Shown piece by piece: positions 44,034-53,085 of a DNA stretch of 64,000 nucleotides. A program made the position numbers and the translations under genes. The notes below the pieces were generated by a model. It had not been told where the DNA came from. It saw only the letters and a list, made by a program, of their open reading frames with translations, and made no database searches. Numbering within the stretch: the stretch's first letter is position 1; each line of letters begins with the position of its first letter. The stretch comes from Enhygromyxa salina (lineage in GTDB: Bacteria; Myxococcota_A; Polyangia; Nannocystales; Nannocystaceae), in NCBI RefSeq assembly GCF_002994635.1, contig NZ_PVNL01000051.1, positions 1 through 64,000 of the forward strand, read 5' to 3'.

Positions 44034-44074
44034 TCAATCCCACAAATCGGCGACAACACTCAGGGGACAATGAC

Positions 44075-45091
44075 ATGATGCGACACACGAGCATCGGAGC
44101 AATGGCCGTTGGGGGTGCGTGTCTCGCCGCGCTTGCGCTGACATCCTGTGGCGCCAACCCGCCCAAGGGGTCGCAGGAGAACAATGTGCAAGGTGACGGC
44201 GATGGTGATCCGGGGGACGCTGACGGCGACCTTGGCGACGGCGACGGCGACCCTGGAGACGGAGATTTCGGCGACGGTGATGGTGACGGTCACGAGCCTC
44301 CCTGCGAGTCCATGCATGAGGGGATGATCTGCATCCCGGCGGGGCCATTCATCATGGGCTCGAATGGGTTGGGGTTTCTCGAAGAGCGCGAGATCCCCGA
44401 GCAGATCGTGTATCTCTCGCAGTTTCATATCGACCGACACGAGGTGACCTTTGGAGAGTATCGGCTCTGCGTGGAGGCGGGGAAGTGCTCGCCGCCGGCC
44501 GTGGAGGACCCGAACAACGACTTGACGTTTGGATGCCGCTGGGGAAACGAGGGCATCGACGCCTATCCGGTCGCCTGTGTGGACTGGCTGCAAGCGCTGG
44601 AATACTGCAACGCGCGGGGCGCCGAACTACCCACCGAGGCGCAGTGGGAAAAGGCCGGGCGCGGCACCGACGGGCGCGACTACGCGTGGGGGAATGAAGC
44701 GCCCACCTGTTTCTACGCCAGCATGGCGAGCGAGCCGGTCTGGGGCGAGGAGCCGTTCGAATTGTGGGGATGCGGTACCGGAATGCCGGAGCGTCCGGGG
44801 AGCCACTCGCCGCAGGGTGACAGCCCGTACGGCGTTCAAGACATGGTGGGGAACGTCAGCGAGGTCGTCGCCGACTGGCTGGGGCCTGGGCAGAGTAACC
44901 TTGGTACAGACCCCACCGGTCCCGACAGCGGCCCATTCAAAGTTCAGAAGGGAGGCTCCTACGTAGCCACCCAACTGTACGACTCCAATGGCGGGTACTT
45001 GCACTTGGCTTGGCGGGGTCAGGGCGGTGGGCCGCTCCCCGGAGCTCAACTGGGGCCCGACACCGGGTTTCGTTGCGTCATTTCCGAATAG
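44075..45091 (+). CDS. FGE-fold (SUMF1-like) lipoprotein, catalytic Cys missing
   Basis: 338 aa. Lipobox Leu-Thr-Ser-Cys near 25, a Gly-Asp linker at about 40-72, then a sulfatase-modifying-factor fold: Ile-Pro-Ala-Gly-Pro-Phe-x-Met-Gly-Ser, Glu-Val-Thr-Phe-Gly-Glu-Tyr, Pro-Thr-Glu-Ala-Gln-Trp-Glu-Lys-Ala, Met-Val-Gly-Asn-Val-Ser-Glu and a final Gly-Phe-Arg-Cys. The segment after Lys-Gly-Gly-Ser-Tyr lacks the two active-site Cys of true formylglycine-generating enzyme. It is therefore probably a surface binding domain, not an oxidase. It lies between the two copies of the 106-bp repeat. Confidence 0.83.
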   Translation: MMRHTSIGAMAVGGACLAALALTSCGANPPKGSQENNVQGDGDGDPGDADGDLGDGDGDPGDGDFGDGDGDGHEPPCESMHEGMICIPAGPFIMGSNGLGFLEEREIPEQIVYLSQFHIDRHEVTFGEYRLCVEAGKCSPPAVEDPNNDLTFGCRWGNEGIDAYPVACVDWLQALEYCNARGAELPTEAQWEKAGRGTDGRDYAWGNEAPTCFYASMASEPVWGEEPFELWGCGTGMPERPGSHSPQGDSPYGVQDMVGNVSEVVADWLGPGQSNLGTDPTGPDSGPFKVQKGGSYVATQLYDSNGGYLHLAWRGQGGGPLPGAQLGPDTGFRCVISE

Positions 45092-45151
45092 CTGTTTGTG
45101 CGCTATCACTCGGCTGCGTTCGATGATGTCATGTGTCATGAGAGGGAGTCC

Positions 45152-45257
45152 GCCGTGGTCGGGTGTTGTCTCGCGGTGACGCAAATACAACGGGAGTTGA
45201 ACCAGGCCATTCTGGAGCCACGCTTGCTGTCCGGTGCTAGTTCAAGAGCATGCCTCG
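45152..45257 (+). repeat. 106-bp upstream direct repeat, copy 2
   Basis: Partner of 43928-44033; see that entry. Its last bases include the ATG at 45250 of the CLCA-like gene, and a TAGTTC hexamer lies 6 nt before this start. Confidence 0.8.
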
Positions 45258-48200
45258 CCAACCTCGTGTCTCCTCGCGTTGGTCGATCTCTCGCCTCGTG
45301 GCATTCGTTGCATCCATCGCCATGGGCTCCCTGCCCGGCATAGCTTTCGCTGACAAAAAGAAACTGATTGATCACGGGGATGGGACATGGTCGATCGCTG
45401 TGCACGCCAACTTCCCGCCCGAGGATCTTGGCGCGTTGGAGGTGACGAGCGACGACGCTGATAATTACTGCGATTTCTTTCGTGAGGGGTCTCGGATTCT
45501 CTGGCAAGTCACAAACGGACAGCACTACTTCGATTCTGTCACGTTCGGCTACGGCGCCAGCGAGAGCGACGTCTTCTTGAGCCATGGTCAGGGAAAGTCG
45601 CACGCGAGCCCCCACGCGATCAGGATGAACTTCCACTCGCCCAAACCAGCGGGGACCGAAACGATCGGCAAAACCCTCGCCCACGAGTGGGGACACTACT
45701 TCTACGGTCTCCCCGATGAGTATGCCACATCCAGCGATCTCGGGCTATGCGCGGACTCACGCTACGCGGCCTCTAGCGAGACATGCACGGGCTTTCCGAG
45801 TTCGAGCTGCTCGAGCGGCGCGAGGTGCATCCGCCATCGGGCATGCGTAAATGAGGGCGCTGACATCACACAAGCTGGCACGTATGATGGTTGGATCATC
45901 GGAACGGGTAGCCCGTCCCAAGATGTGATTTCGAATCTTGGAATCGTGTCTGCCGATCAGTGCGCGGCGGCGGGAGGGGACAACATGGAGCACCCGGTCT
46001 GCATCCTGTATGACCCCACAGGGGTGCACAGCAGTCCATTTGGCGGCCCAGAGTTCTGGCCAAACTGGGGGGCCAACTGTCTCGACCACGACCAGTGCGA
46101 AACCGCGTTCGGTCGCAACGATGGGCGGTGCTCTGCCGTCCTGAATGCCATCTGGGAGCGCCCCGTCTGCGTCGGCGAGTCCACCTGCATCATGGCCGAC
46201 GGCGCCAAGCGACGTTGGTGCGACGCCAACACCCACATCCACCTCGACCCCAAGACCGGCGCCAGCCTCTCCCAGCACTGGGGCGTGCTCGGCACGGTCC
46301 TCAACCACTACCCAACCCCCTGGTCCAGCGCCGAAGACTTCAACTGTTGGGACCAAGCCAAGCTCGAGTGGAGCAGCCTCCAGTTCAATGGCCAATACGA
46401 CGACGACATCGGCCTCCCGCCCAACGAGGGCGACCCCGACTTCTGCACCTGGAACGTCCCCGACTACACCGACACCGAGAACCTCGCGGACTGGTCGATG
46501 GTCATGATCGACGCCTCGGGCTCCATGGGTCAGGACGCCAACGGAAACCCAGGCTGGACCTACGCGGTCGACGGGGGCGAGTACTTCAATCAGGTCGCGG
46601 TCAACAAGCAGACCAGCGCGGGCCTCTATGCGTGGGGTGACGATCTGTGGGCAGTAAAGTCGGCGACCGAGATCAACGGGGCATGGGTGCCAAACCAAGA
46701 CCTCGCCCTGGGCACCCCGGTTGATCTCGCTCCCGACAATGTCGCGGTCTATCGCCCCGAGATCGACACCTATGTCAACGCCAAGCACCACACGAACCTG
46801 TGCGCCGTGCTCGAGGGCGCCAAAGCTGCGTTCACGCACGCCAAGGCCCCGGCCGGGGACCGCGAGGTGGTGCTGCTCACCGACGCCAAGTTCACCCGGG
46901 TCGATCCCAAGCACGATCCAAACGGTCCAGCCGGCTGCCGCGGCGTCGAGACCTGGATCGTGAACAAGCCTGAGATTGCGGCGCAGATCTGCGCGGAGGC
47001 GGGCATGCGCGTCAACGTGATCACGACGGGCGCCTCACCTCGGATCGGTCTGGCGAGCTGGCTCGCCGAGAGCTGCAGCGGCTGGCACTACTACGCGGGC
47101 GACGAGCAGGCCGCAGGCGGTTCGCTGCCCCACGCGGCCAAGGTCTACGAGGCCGTAGCGAAGGCCGTGGTGGCCGGCGACGTCATCGCGCTGCACGAGC
47201 GCGCGCCGCTCGTGGCCACCATGACCACCGAAGCTCGAACCTTCGTGGTGCCCGCGGGGGCTCGGGCGCTCGACGTGGCGTGGCTCGGCAGTCCGCTCGT
47301 GGTCACCGGCGAAGGCACCGATCACGCCTTCAACAGCCTGGGTTTTGAGCTCGAGTCACCAACCAGCATTTTATATAGTCATCCAATTGGAGATTCGAGC
47401 GAGCACGAAGCGCTCTATCGTCGAATGGAGGTCGACTCACCGGAGCCGGGCCTGTGGACCATGCGACTCGACACGAGCCAGCTGTCCTCGACTACCCGAG
47501 CGAAGCTGGATGTCGGCTGGGTGGCCTCGGTCGTCGAATCGGGCTATTCGCCTTTCACCTGGGTTGATCGACCCGTGTGGGAGCTCGGCGACGACGTCAC
47601 AATCTCCACCAACGTCATCAAGGCCGGCGCCGCAGTCGGCGGCATGCAGGTCGCGTCCCGGCTGTCGGCGGCGGGGCATAGCTGGTGGATTCCCATGTTC
47701 GATGACGGCGATCACGGGGACGGGCTCGCCGGTGACGGCGTGTACGCGGCGGTCTATACCCCGATGATCGAGGGGCCCCACGCCGTCAAGGTCGACTACG
47801 AGATCGTCGCTGGCGTCAGCCACACGATCCCCGGCGACGCGATCTTCGGCGCGGGACCGGGGCCCCAGATCCTGAGCGACGCCGCGACGCTCGTCGCTCA
47901 CGCTTCGTTCGCGGTGCAAGACGGCCCAACCGGCCTCGTGCGCGCGGACTTGCCAGCGCTGGGTACCGGCGACACCCACCAAGATCTCAGCGCGACGATT
48001 GAGGGCATCTTCTTACCAAGCTCCGGAACGATCGTGTCACTGGGAGAGGGCGTGGCGGTGCATGATCTCGAGGTGACGTGCCTGAGCTGTGATGATGACG
48101 CGGAGGAGCTCGACCCCGCGGCGCTCGTGTACAGGCTGCGATTCGACGCGGACGTGGCCACCGACGCGCCCCTCACAAAGCGCGACTTGCTCGTCGAGAT

Positions 48201-48396
48201 TGGCACGGCCGACTATCGCGACGAGGGCGCGACGATGGTCGTGCCGGGGGACCGACCGGCCAGCGGCAACAGCGGATCGGTCGCGCTCGGGTATGGCCGC
48301 GAGCGCTCGAGTTTCACGGCACGAGTCGCGGCCGTGGGCCCCCGGGCGCTCCGATTTATCATTCGCGTCGCGCAGGGCATCGTCGCGGATAGGTGA
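45250..48396 (+). CDS. CLCA-like secreted metalloprotease / VWA protein
   Basis: 1048 aa. A signal peptide ends Ala-Phe-Ala-Asp near 36. The N-terminal domain carries the zinc site His145-Glu-Trp-Gly-His149 followed by Gly-Leu-Pro-Asp-Glu-Tyr, closely matching the His-Glu-x-x-His plus Asp-Glu-Tyr of animal CLCA proteins, and a Cys-rich part at about 165-330. A VWA domain starts at Asp421 (Asp-Ala-Ser-Gly-Ser-Met-Gly). Residues about 780-860 look like an Ig/anchor domain with Asp-Asp-Gly-Asp-His-Gly-Asp-Gly. Order and motifs equal those of CLCA self-cleaving metalloproteases. It is probably secreted or surface bound. The 5' part is less GC-rich than the 3' part, compatible with acquisition or domain shuffling. 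Confidence 0.8.
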   Translation: MPRQPRVSSRWSISRLVAFVASIAMGSLPGIAFADKKKLIDHGDGTWSIAVHANFPPEDLGALEVTSDDADNYCDFFREGSRILWQVTNGQHYFDSVTFGYGASESDVFLSHGQGKSHASPHAIRMNFHSPKPAGTETIGKTLAHEWGHYFYGLPDEYATSSDLGLCADSRYAASSETCTGFPSSSCSSGARCIRHRACVNEGADITQAGTYDGWIIGTGSPSQDVISNLGIVSADQCAAAGGDNMEHPVCILYDPTGVHSSPFGGPEFWPNWGANCLDHDQCETAFGRNDGRCSAVLNAIWERPVCVGESTCIMADGAKRRWCDANTHIHLDPKTGASLSQHWGVLGTVLNHYPTPWSSAEDFNCWDQAKLEWSSLQFNGQYDDDIGLPPNEGDPDFCTWNVPDYTDTENLADWSMVMIDASGSMGQDANGNPGWTYAVDGGEYFNQVAVNKQTSAGLYAWGDDLWAVKSATEINGAWVPNQDLALGTPVDLAPDNVAVYRPEIDTYVNAKHHTNLCAVLEGAKAAFTHAKAPAGDREVVLLTDAKFTRVDPKHDPNGPAGCRGVETWIVNKPEIAAQICAEAGMRVNVITTGASPRIGLASWLAESCSGWHYYAGDEQAAGGSLPHAAKVYEAVAKAVVAGDVIALHERAPLVATMTTEARTFVVPAGARALDVAWLGSPLVVTGEGTDHAFNSLGFELESPTSILYSHPIGDSSEHEALYRRMEVDSPEPGLWTMRLDTSQLSSTTRAKLDVGWVASVVESGYSPFTWVDRPVWELGDDVTISTNVIKAGAAVGGMQVASRLSAAGHSWWIPMFDDGDHGDGLAGDGVYAAVYTPMIEGPHAVKVDYEIVAGVSHTIPGDAIFGAGPGPQILSDAATLVAHASFAVQDGPTGLVRADLPALGTGDTHQDLSATIEGIFLPSSGTIVSLGEGVAVHDLEVTCLSCDDDAEELDPAALVYRLRFDADVATDAPLTKRDLLVEIGTADYRDEGATMVVPGDRPASGNSGSVALGYGRERSSFTARVAAVGPRALRFIIRVAQGIVADR

Positions 48397-48733
48397 CACG
48401 CGTGCCGCCACGCTTTGCACGTGGCCGCCTCACAGCAGCGCCTCTGTCAGCGTCAGGTGCCGTAGACCAGCTTCGGCGGCGCTGCGCTGATCGGACGCGC
48501 TGCCACGCGCCCGTGTCGGGATCGATGACGATGCGCTCGAGTGGTGATCGTCGCGGGCGCACGGCGGCGTAGCCGCCTGAGTCGAGCCCGCAACTTTTCC
48601 CCACGATCCCTACGAGACGCAGTTCATTGTGCGTTAGCTCGACGACCCTCTGCGACACGCGCGCTCGCGCAGCACGGCCTTCGGGCTGGCGCCGCTGGTG
48701 AGCGACGCGCTAGCGATCACCGCTGGCGTCGTT
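48397..48733. other. 337-bp gap holding repeat copy B
   Basis: No convincing gene. 48578-48697 is copy B of the 120-bp direct repeat. On the minus strand both copies keep an open frame with a shared Arg-Val-Val-Glu and Thr-His-Asn pattern and a Lys-Ser-Cys-Gly-Leu-Asp-Ser end, so they may derive from an old coding sequence. Confidence 0.6.
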
Positions 48734-50101
48734 CTACAGCATGAACACGTCGATGCCGCTGTCGGTCAGCACATACGCGCGGCCGCCCTCGAGATCGACC
48801 GCGAGCGAGATCGGAAAGTGGTCGTTGCTGACCTCCCACAGCGCGGGCGCCTCTTCATCCGGGCCATGGTGCCCGAGCCGAAGCTGGTTATCGACGCGGC
48901 CGAGCACGTACGCGCCGCCCTCACCGTCGGGCTCGATATCCAGCGGAAACCCAGGCCCGATCGACCGCCACGCCAGCACCGTCTCGCCGCTCGCGTCGAG
49001 CCGCACCCACGCCATCATCTCGTCGACGAGCGGCACGTCGTATTCGCGAACCGCGAGCGCGAGCGTGTCGGTGATCGGGTCATGAACGCTCGCGCGCGCG
49101 CTGGCGAAGCTGAACCTTGGCGACGGATGGACGCTGTTGGCGAGCGGCTCGCCGCTGTCCGAGAGCCGACTGACCCACACGCTCGCGGAGACCGAGACGT
49201 AGTCCTCGTCGTGCGTCCAGACGCCACCGATCGTCAGCAGCTCACCGCCAACTCGCTCGAGCGCGAGCCCACGCGAGAGCGGCTCGTCGCTGCTCCAGTA
49301 CGCCGTCGACCAGTCGAGCGAGCCCGTCGGCGAGAACCCATGCAAGCTGTTGGCCCCGGTCCATTGGCCTTGCCCGAGCACGACCGCGCTGGCGTCGTCG
49401 CGCACGACGGTGGCGATCGGCTTGTCGACGGGCAGCGCGTCCTCGAGCCAGGCCCAGCTGCCGTCGTCCTCGATCCGGCCGAGCCAGGACCACCCTGGGC
49501 CGTCCGCGAGCACCTCCTCGTCGTACCCCCAGCCGGTGATCCAGGCGGCGCCGGAGTCGTCGATCTGCTCGACGCCCGTGACCTCACGAGCGGCGAGCGG
49601 CAGCGAGGCGGACGTCGCCCACAGCAGCTCACAATCGCTCGAGAGCCGGAGGACCCACGCCGTTTGGTAGAAGAGCTCGCCCTGCGTGGTGCCGCCGAGC
49701 TGCAGCTCGGGCACGCCGTCCACTGTTGCGAGCGTGAGCACCTCGAGGCGCTCGGGCCAGTCTGGTTCAGGCATGCAGGTCTCGAGCAGCGCGCCGCCGC
49801 TGAGCTCACAGCCCGCCGAGCAACCATCGCCGTCGTCGAGGTTGCCGTCGTCGCAGGCCTCGCCATCGTCGAGGTTGCCGTCGCCACACGCCGGCGCGGG
49901 CGTGTCGGTGTCGGTGTCGGTGTCGGTCTCGGTCTCGCCGGGGCCGTCGCCGTCGCCGTCGCCGTCGCCAGCGTTGGTCTCCGAGCCGTCGACGACGGCG
50001 GTCTCGGTCTCGCCGGGGCCGCTCGACGGATCACGACCGCATGCGGTCGCGGCCAATGCCCCGACGAGAGCCACTGATTGGCGAGACCCGCGGGTATGCA
50101 T
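48734..50101 (-). CDS. lipoprotein with Myxococcus Cys-rich repeat and propeller-like domain
   Basis: 455 aa. Lipobox Ala-Thr-Ala-Cys near 21, a Gly-Asp and Thr-Asp linker to about 66, then one DUF4215 Myxococcus cysteine-rich repeat (Cys-Gly-Asp-Gly, then Cys-Asp-Asp-Gly-Asn, then Gly-Asp-Gly-Cys-Ser-x-x-Cys) at about 70-98. The rest has repeated Trp/Gly/Asp strand patterns like a beta-propeller of six or seven blades. It is a predicted surface protein of unknown ligand. The start is supported by TAGCAT 6 nt upstream. It is divergent from the second IgGFc-binding gene. Confidence 0.78.
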   Translation of the reverse strand: MHTRGSRQSVALVGALAATACGRDPSSGPGETETAVVDGSETNAGDGDGDGDGPGETETDTDTDTDTPAPACGDGNLDDGEACDDGNLDDGDGCSAGCELSGGALLETCMPEPDWPERLEVLTLATVDGVPELQLGGTTQGELFYQTAWVLRLSSDCELLWATSASLPLAAREVTGVEQIDDSGAAWITGWGYDEEVLADGPGWSWLGRIEDDGSWAWLEDALPVDKPIATVVRDDASAVVLGQGQWTGANSLHGFSPTGSLDWSTAYWSSDEPLSRGLALERVGGELLTIGGVWTHDEDYVSVSASVWVSRLSDSGEPLANSVHPSPRFSFASARASVHDPITDTLALAVREYDVPLVDEMMAWVRLDASGETVLAWRSIGPGFPLDIEPDGEGGAYVLGRVDNQLRLGHHGPDEEAPALWEVSNDHFPISLAVDLEGGRAYVLTDSGIDVFML

Positions 50102-50107
50102 GCATCA

Positions 50108-50113
50108 ATGCTA
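50108..50113 (-). promoter_or_regulatory. putative -10 element (TAGCAT) of 48734-50101
   Basis: TAGCAT on the minus strand lies 6 nt before the ATG at 50101, without a Shine-Dalgarno sequence. Confidence 0.4.
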
Positions 50114-50221
50114 CCGGATCGACGGTTGGCCGCTCAACCTGGATCCGCGCTGAGAGAGGCCGTACGACTCGAGCGATCGACCGCTCGTCTTCCTGCTACG
50201 ATGTGGCCGGAGCTGCCTGCC

Positions 50222-52081
50222 ATGCGATCGAGTCGAACATTGAGTCCCCTGTGGTTGAGCCTGGGTTGCGTCGTTGCTTGCAACACTCCGCCGAGCAGCT
50301 CGACGGCGACCGACGAGACCTCGATCACCGGGGATGGCGACGCCGACGTTGGCGACGGCGATCCCGGGGATGGCGACGGTGATCCCGGCGACGGTGATCC
50401 CGGTGATGGCGACGGCGATCCCGGCGACGGCGACGGCGACCCGATCAAGTTCGACCTGAGCCCCAACACCGACATGCAGAGCGATGGGGGGTGCACCTGC
50501 TCGGACGATCTGAAGCATGTCGTGTGCGACGGGCTCGAGACCGAGAACTGCGCGCCCGATGGCGCGTGTGCAGGCGGCGACTGCATCAACGATCCCTGCC
50601 TCGCCGCCGAGCTCGGCAAGAGCTCGTACGGCTGTGATTACTGGGCCGTCAAGACGGATCTGATCTCGGATGGCACGGGCGCCTGCTTCGCGGCCTTCGT
50701 GGCCAACACCTGGGAGAAGCCCGCGCACATCCAGGCCGAGTACGCCGGGCAGGCCCTGAACCCCAGCGCCATTGCGATCCCGGTCGGGCAGGGGGCGAAC
50801 CTGGTCTACGAGCCCTACGATCCGGGCCAGGGCCTGTCGCCGGGGGACGTGGCGGTCATCTTCATCGCCCGTGACAACGGGTTCTTGCCCGCCTGTCCGG
50901 TCCCGCCAGCGTTCGTGACCAACATCGGTGTGGTCGGGACCGGCCGCGGTCAGGCCGTCAACATCACCACTGACGTGCCGGTCGTCGCGTACCAGATCTT
51001 GCCGTTTGGTGGCGGGAGCTCGGCGGCGACCTCGGCCAGCTTGTTGCTGCCGACCAGCGCGTGGGACGTGAACTACGTGGCGGTCAACGCGTTCGCCAAG
51101 AGCGTCGCGGCGCCGCAGGCCCAGCCGTCCATGACGATCGTCGCCCACGAAGACGGCACCCAGGTCTCGCTGCTGCCGAAGGTCGCGGTCCAAGGTGGCA
51201 ACGGCGTCGCGGGTGGGCCGGCGGCGATGCCGATCGTGTACTCGCTCGATCGCGGCGAGACCCTGCAGATCAGTCAGGATGTGGAGCTCACCGGCTCGCC
51301 GCTCGAGGGCAACCACTCGTTTGGGCTGTTCGGCGCCGCCAGCTGCCTCAACATCCCCGTGGACGGGTTCGCCTGCGACTCGGCGCATCAGCAGATCCCG
51401 CCGATCCAGGCGCTGGGCAGCGAGTACGTGGGCGTCCGCTACCGCTCGCGGGGCAACATGCAAGACGAGGTGGTCCCGTGGACGGTGGTCGGGGTCGTCG
51501 ACGGCACCACGCTGGACTGGGTCCCGGCGCCGCCCGTCGGCGCGCCCTTGGTGCTCAACGCTGGTGACCTGGTCCGGTTCAGCGCGCCCGGTCCGTTCGT
51601 GGCCCGCAGCCAGGACGAGGATCATCCGTTCTACATCGCGGCGCACATGACCGGCGGCGGTACGTTTGGCGGCGAGGGTGATCCCGAGTGGGTCAACATC
51701 ATCCCAACCGCGCAGTATCTCGATGACTATGTGCTGTTCACGGATCCGACCTACTCCGAGACCAGCCTGGTGGTCGTGCGCAGCCCTGGCAGCGGCGGGT
51801 TCGCGCCCGTCGAGCTCGACTGCCTCGGCGAGCTCAACGGGTGGCTCCCCCTCGGCGACTATGAGTACACCCGCGTGGACCTGGTCACCGGCAACTTCAT
51901 GGCTGTCAACGGGTGTGAGAACGGGCGCCACGAGATGTGGAGTGACGAGCCCTTTGGCGTGACCGTGTGGGGCTGGGGCTCGAACGCCTCGCAGGGGTTC
52001 TCCACGATCTACGTGTCGTACGCGTACCCGGCCGGGGCCAGCGTCCGCAGCATCAACCAGGTGGTGATCCCAGTCGGATAG
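50222..52081 (+). CDS. IgGFc-binding family lipoprotein (paralog of 23077-24735)
   Basis: 619 aa from the ATG at 50222; the frame is open from 50078 but upstream it overlaps the divergent promoter region. Lipobox Val-Val-Ala-Cys (Cys20), a Gly-Asp linker to about 73, then Ile-Lys-Phe-Asp-Leu at 75-79. A Cys-rich insert (eight Cys, about 90-135) precedes the shared body with Val-Pro-Val-Val-Ala-Tyr-Gln, Leu-Leu-Pro-Thr-Ser-Ala-Trp-Asp and a Gly-Gly-x-Phe-Gly-Gly-Glu-Gly. A surface adhesin of unknown ligand is inferred. A GGAG stands about 9 nt before the ATG and a TACGAT about 20 nt before it. Confidence 0.82.
   Translation: MRSSRTLSPLWLSLGCVVACNTPPSSSTATDETSITGDGDADVGDGDPGDGDGDPGDGDPGDGDGDPGDGDGDPIKFDLSPNTDMQSDGGCTCSDDLKHVVCDGLETENCAPDGACAGGDCINDPCLAAELGKSSYGCDYWAVKTDLISDGTGACFAAFVANTWEKPAHIQAEYAGQALNPSAIAIPVGQGANLVYEPYDPGQGLSPGDVAVIFIARDNGFLPACPVPPAFVTNIGVVGTGRGQAVNITTDVPVVAYQILPFGGGSSAATSASLLLPTSAWDVNYVAVNAFAKSVAAPQAQPSMTIVAHEDGTQVSLLPKVAVQGGNGVAGGPAAMPIVYSLDRGETLQISQDVELTGSPLEGNHSFGLFGAASCLNIPVDGFACDSAHQQIPPIQALGSEYVGVRYRSRGNMQDEVVPWTVVGVVDGTTLDWVPAPPVGAPLVLNAGDLVRFSAPGPFVARSQDEDHPFYIAAHMTGGGTFGGEGDPEWVNIIPTAQYLDDYVLFTDPTYSETSLVVVRSPGSGGFAPVELDCLGELNGWLPLGDYEYTRVDLVTGNFMAVNGCENGRHEMWSDEPFGVTVWGWGSNASQGFSTIYVSYAYPAGASVRSINQVVIPVG
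50329..50443. repeat. GGCGAC microsatellite coding the Gly-Asp linker
   Basis: (GGCGAC)n with GGTGAT, CCCGGC and GGGGAT variants on the plus strand. It encodes the linker of the second IgGFc-binding lipoprotein. Confidence 0.85.
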
Positions 52082-52101
52082 TAGTTGGCTAGCAGTCGGG
52101 C

Positions 52102-53085
52102 TCAGAACTGCAGGCTGAAGGTCAAGCCGCCCGTGCCCCGCTTGGGGTCCAGGTAGGGGACCAGGGCGACGGGCTTGGGCTTGGCCTTCTTGACGTCGCT
52201 GCGGCGCTTGGCCCCCACGGCGATCAGCGCCACGCCGGGCGCGGCGAGGGACAGGCCGATCACCCCGAGCACACCGCCGGTCACGAACGCTCCGGTTCCG
52301 TCGAGCGTGGTGCAGGTACCGAACAAGGGATCACAGTTGGTCTCGCTGGTTGCTCGCAGCTGCGCACCCCAGCCGATCATCGCGACCGTGCCGATCAGAA
52401 ACAGCGATCCAATGCTGGTCAGGACCACGCCGCCGACCACCTGCGAGCGGCCCTTGGCCCACTTGGGCCCGAGCTCGGGGTCGGCCTGGACCTCGGCTTC
52501 CCAGATCTGGTCGGGGGTCATCGGCTTGGGCGGCTGGTTTGGCTGGGGCTGGGGCTGGGGCTGCGGACCCGTGGGGGCCACCGCCGCGCTGCCGTCATCC
52601 AGGGGCACCGCCGTCTCGCCCTTGGCCTCGGACTCCGTCAGCTTTTGCTCGACCTGGGCCAGGCGCTCGTCGGTGTTGGCCCGTTCCTCGAGCGCGGCGG
52701 GGTCATCGCCGTAGAGCTGCGCGTGCTCGTCGCGGTAGTTCTCGAGCAGGATCTTGGCCTTGCGCAGGTGCATCTGGTTGCGCGAGACGTCGTAGGCGCG
52801 AATGTGGGCCTCGGCGATGTTGTAGACCAGGGCGTTGCGGATCGTGCGGGTGTCGACGCCATCGGGCAACATCGCGAAGGCCCGCTTCCACAGCGCGAGC
52901 GCCTCTTCGTACTCGGCCGTCTGAAACTTGATCTCGGCCTCTTTGTTGAGCGCCCGAGCTTCGGCGAGCTGTGGGTCTTCGGCCGCGGGCGCCTGCGCGA
53001 ACGCAGTGGTCGCGCTGAGCTGCAGCGGACCCAGGACGATGGCCACGGTGAGCGAGATCGCAGTGGAGGCGGAGCTTCGTCGCAC
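52102..53085 (-). CDS. TPR-like protein with C-terminal membrane helices
   Basis: 327 aa from the GTG at 53085; the longer reading to 53454 is not protein-like over most of its length. A signal peptide ends Ala-Phe-Ala-Gln near 27. Residues about 30-125 look like two or three TPR-type helix pairs (Lys-Phe-Gln-Thr-Ala-Glu-Tyr-Glu-Glu-Ala-Leu). A Gln/Pro-rich hinge near 170-185 is followed by two membrane helices, near 225-250 and 272-295. This layout is frequent in myxobacterial proteins of unknown function. TAACGT lies 5 nt before the GTG. It is convergent with the IgGFc-binding gene. Confidence 0.72.
   Translation of the reverse strand: MRRSSASTAISLTVAIVLGPLQLSATTAFAQAPAAEDPQLAEARALNKEAEIKFQTAEYEEALALWKRAFAMLPDGVDTRTIRNALVYNIAEAHIRAYDVSRNQMHLRKAKILLENYRDEHAQLYGDDPAALEERANTDERLAQVEQKLTESEAKGETAVPLDDGSAAVAPTGPQPQPQPQPNQPPKPMTPDQIWEAEVQADPELGPKWAKGRSQVVGGVVLTSIGSLFLIGTVAMIGWGAQLRATSETNCDPLFGTCTTLDGTGAFVTGGVLGVIGLSLAAPGVALIAVGAKRRSDVKKAKPKPVALVPYLDPKRGTGGLTFSLQF

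Noticed and set aside
44075..45091. True formylglycine-generating enzyme
   Set aside because: The Cys pair expected after the Gly-Gly-Ser segment is absent, and no sulfatase gene is nearby.
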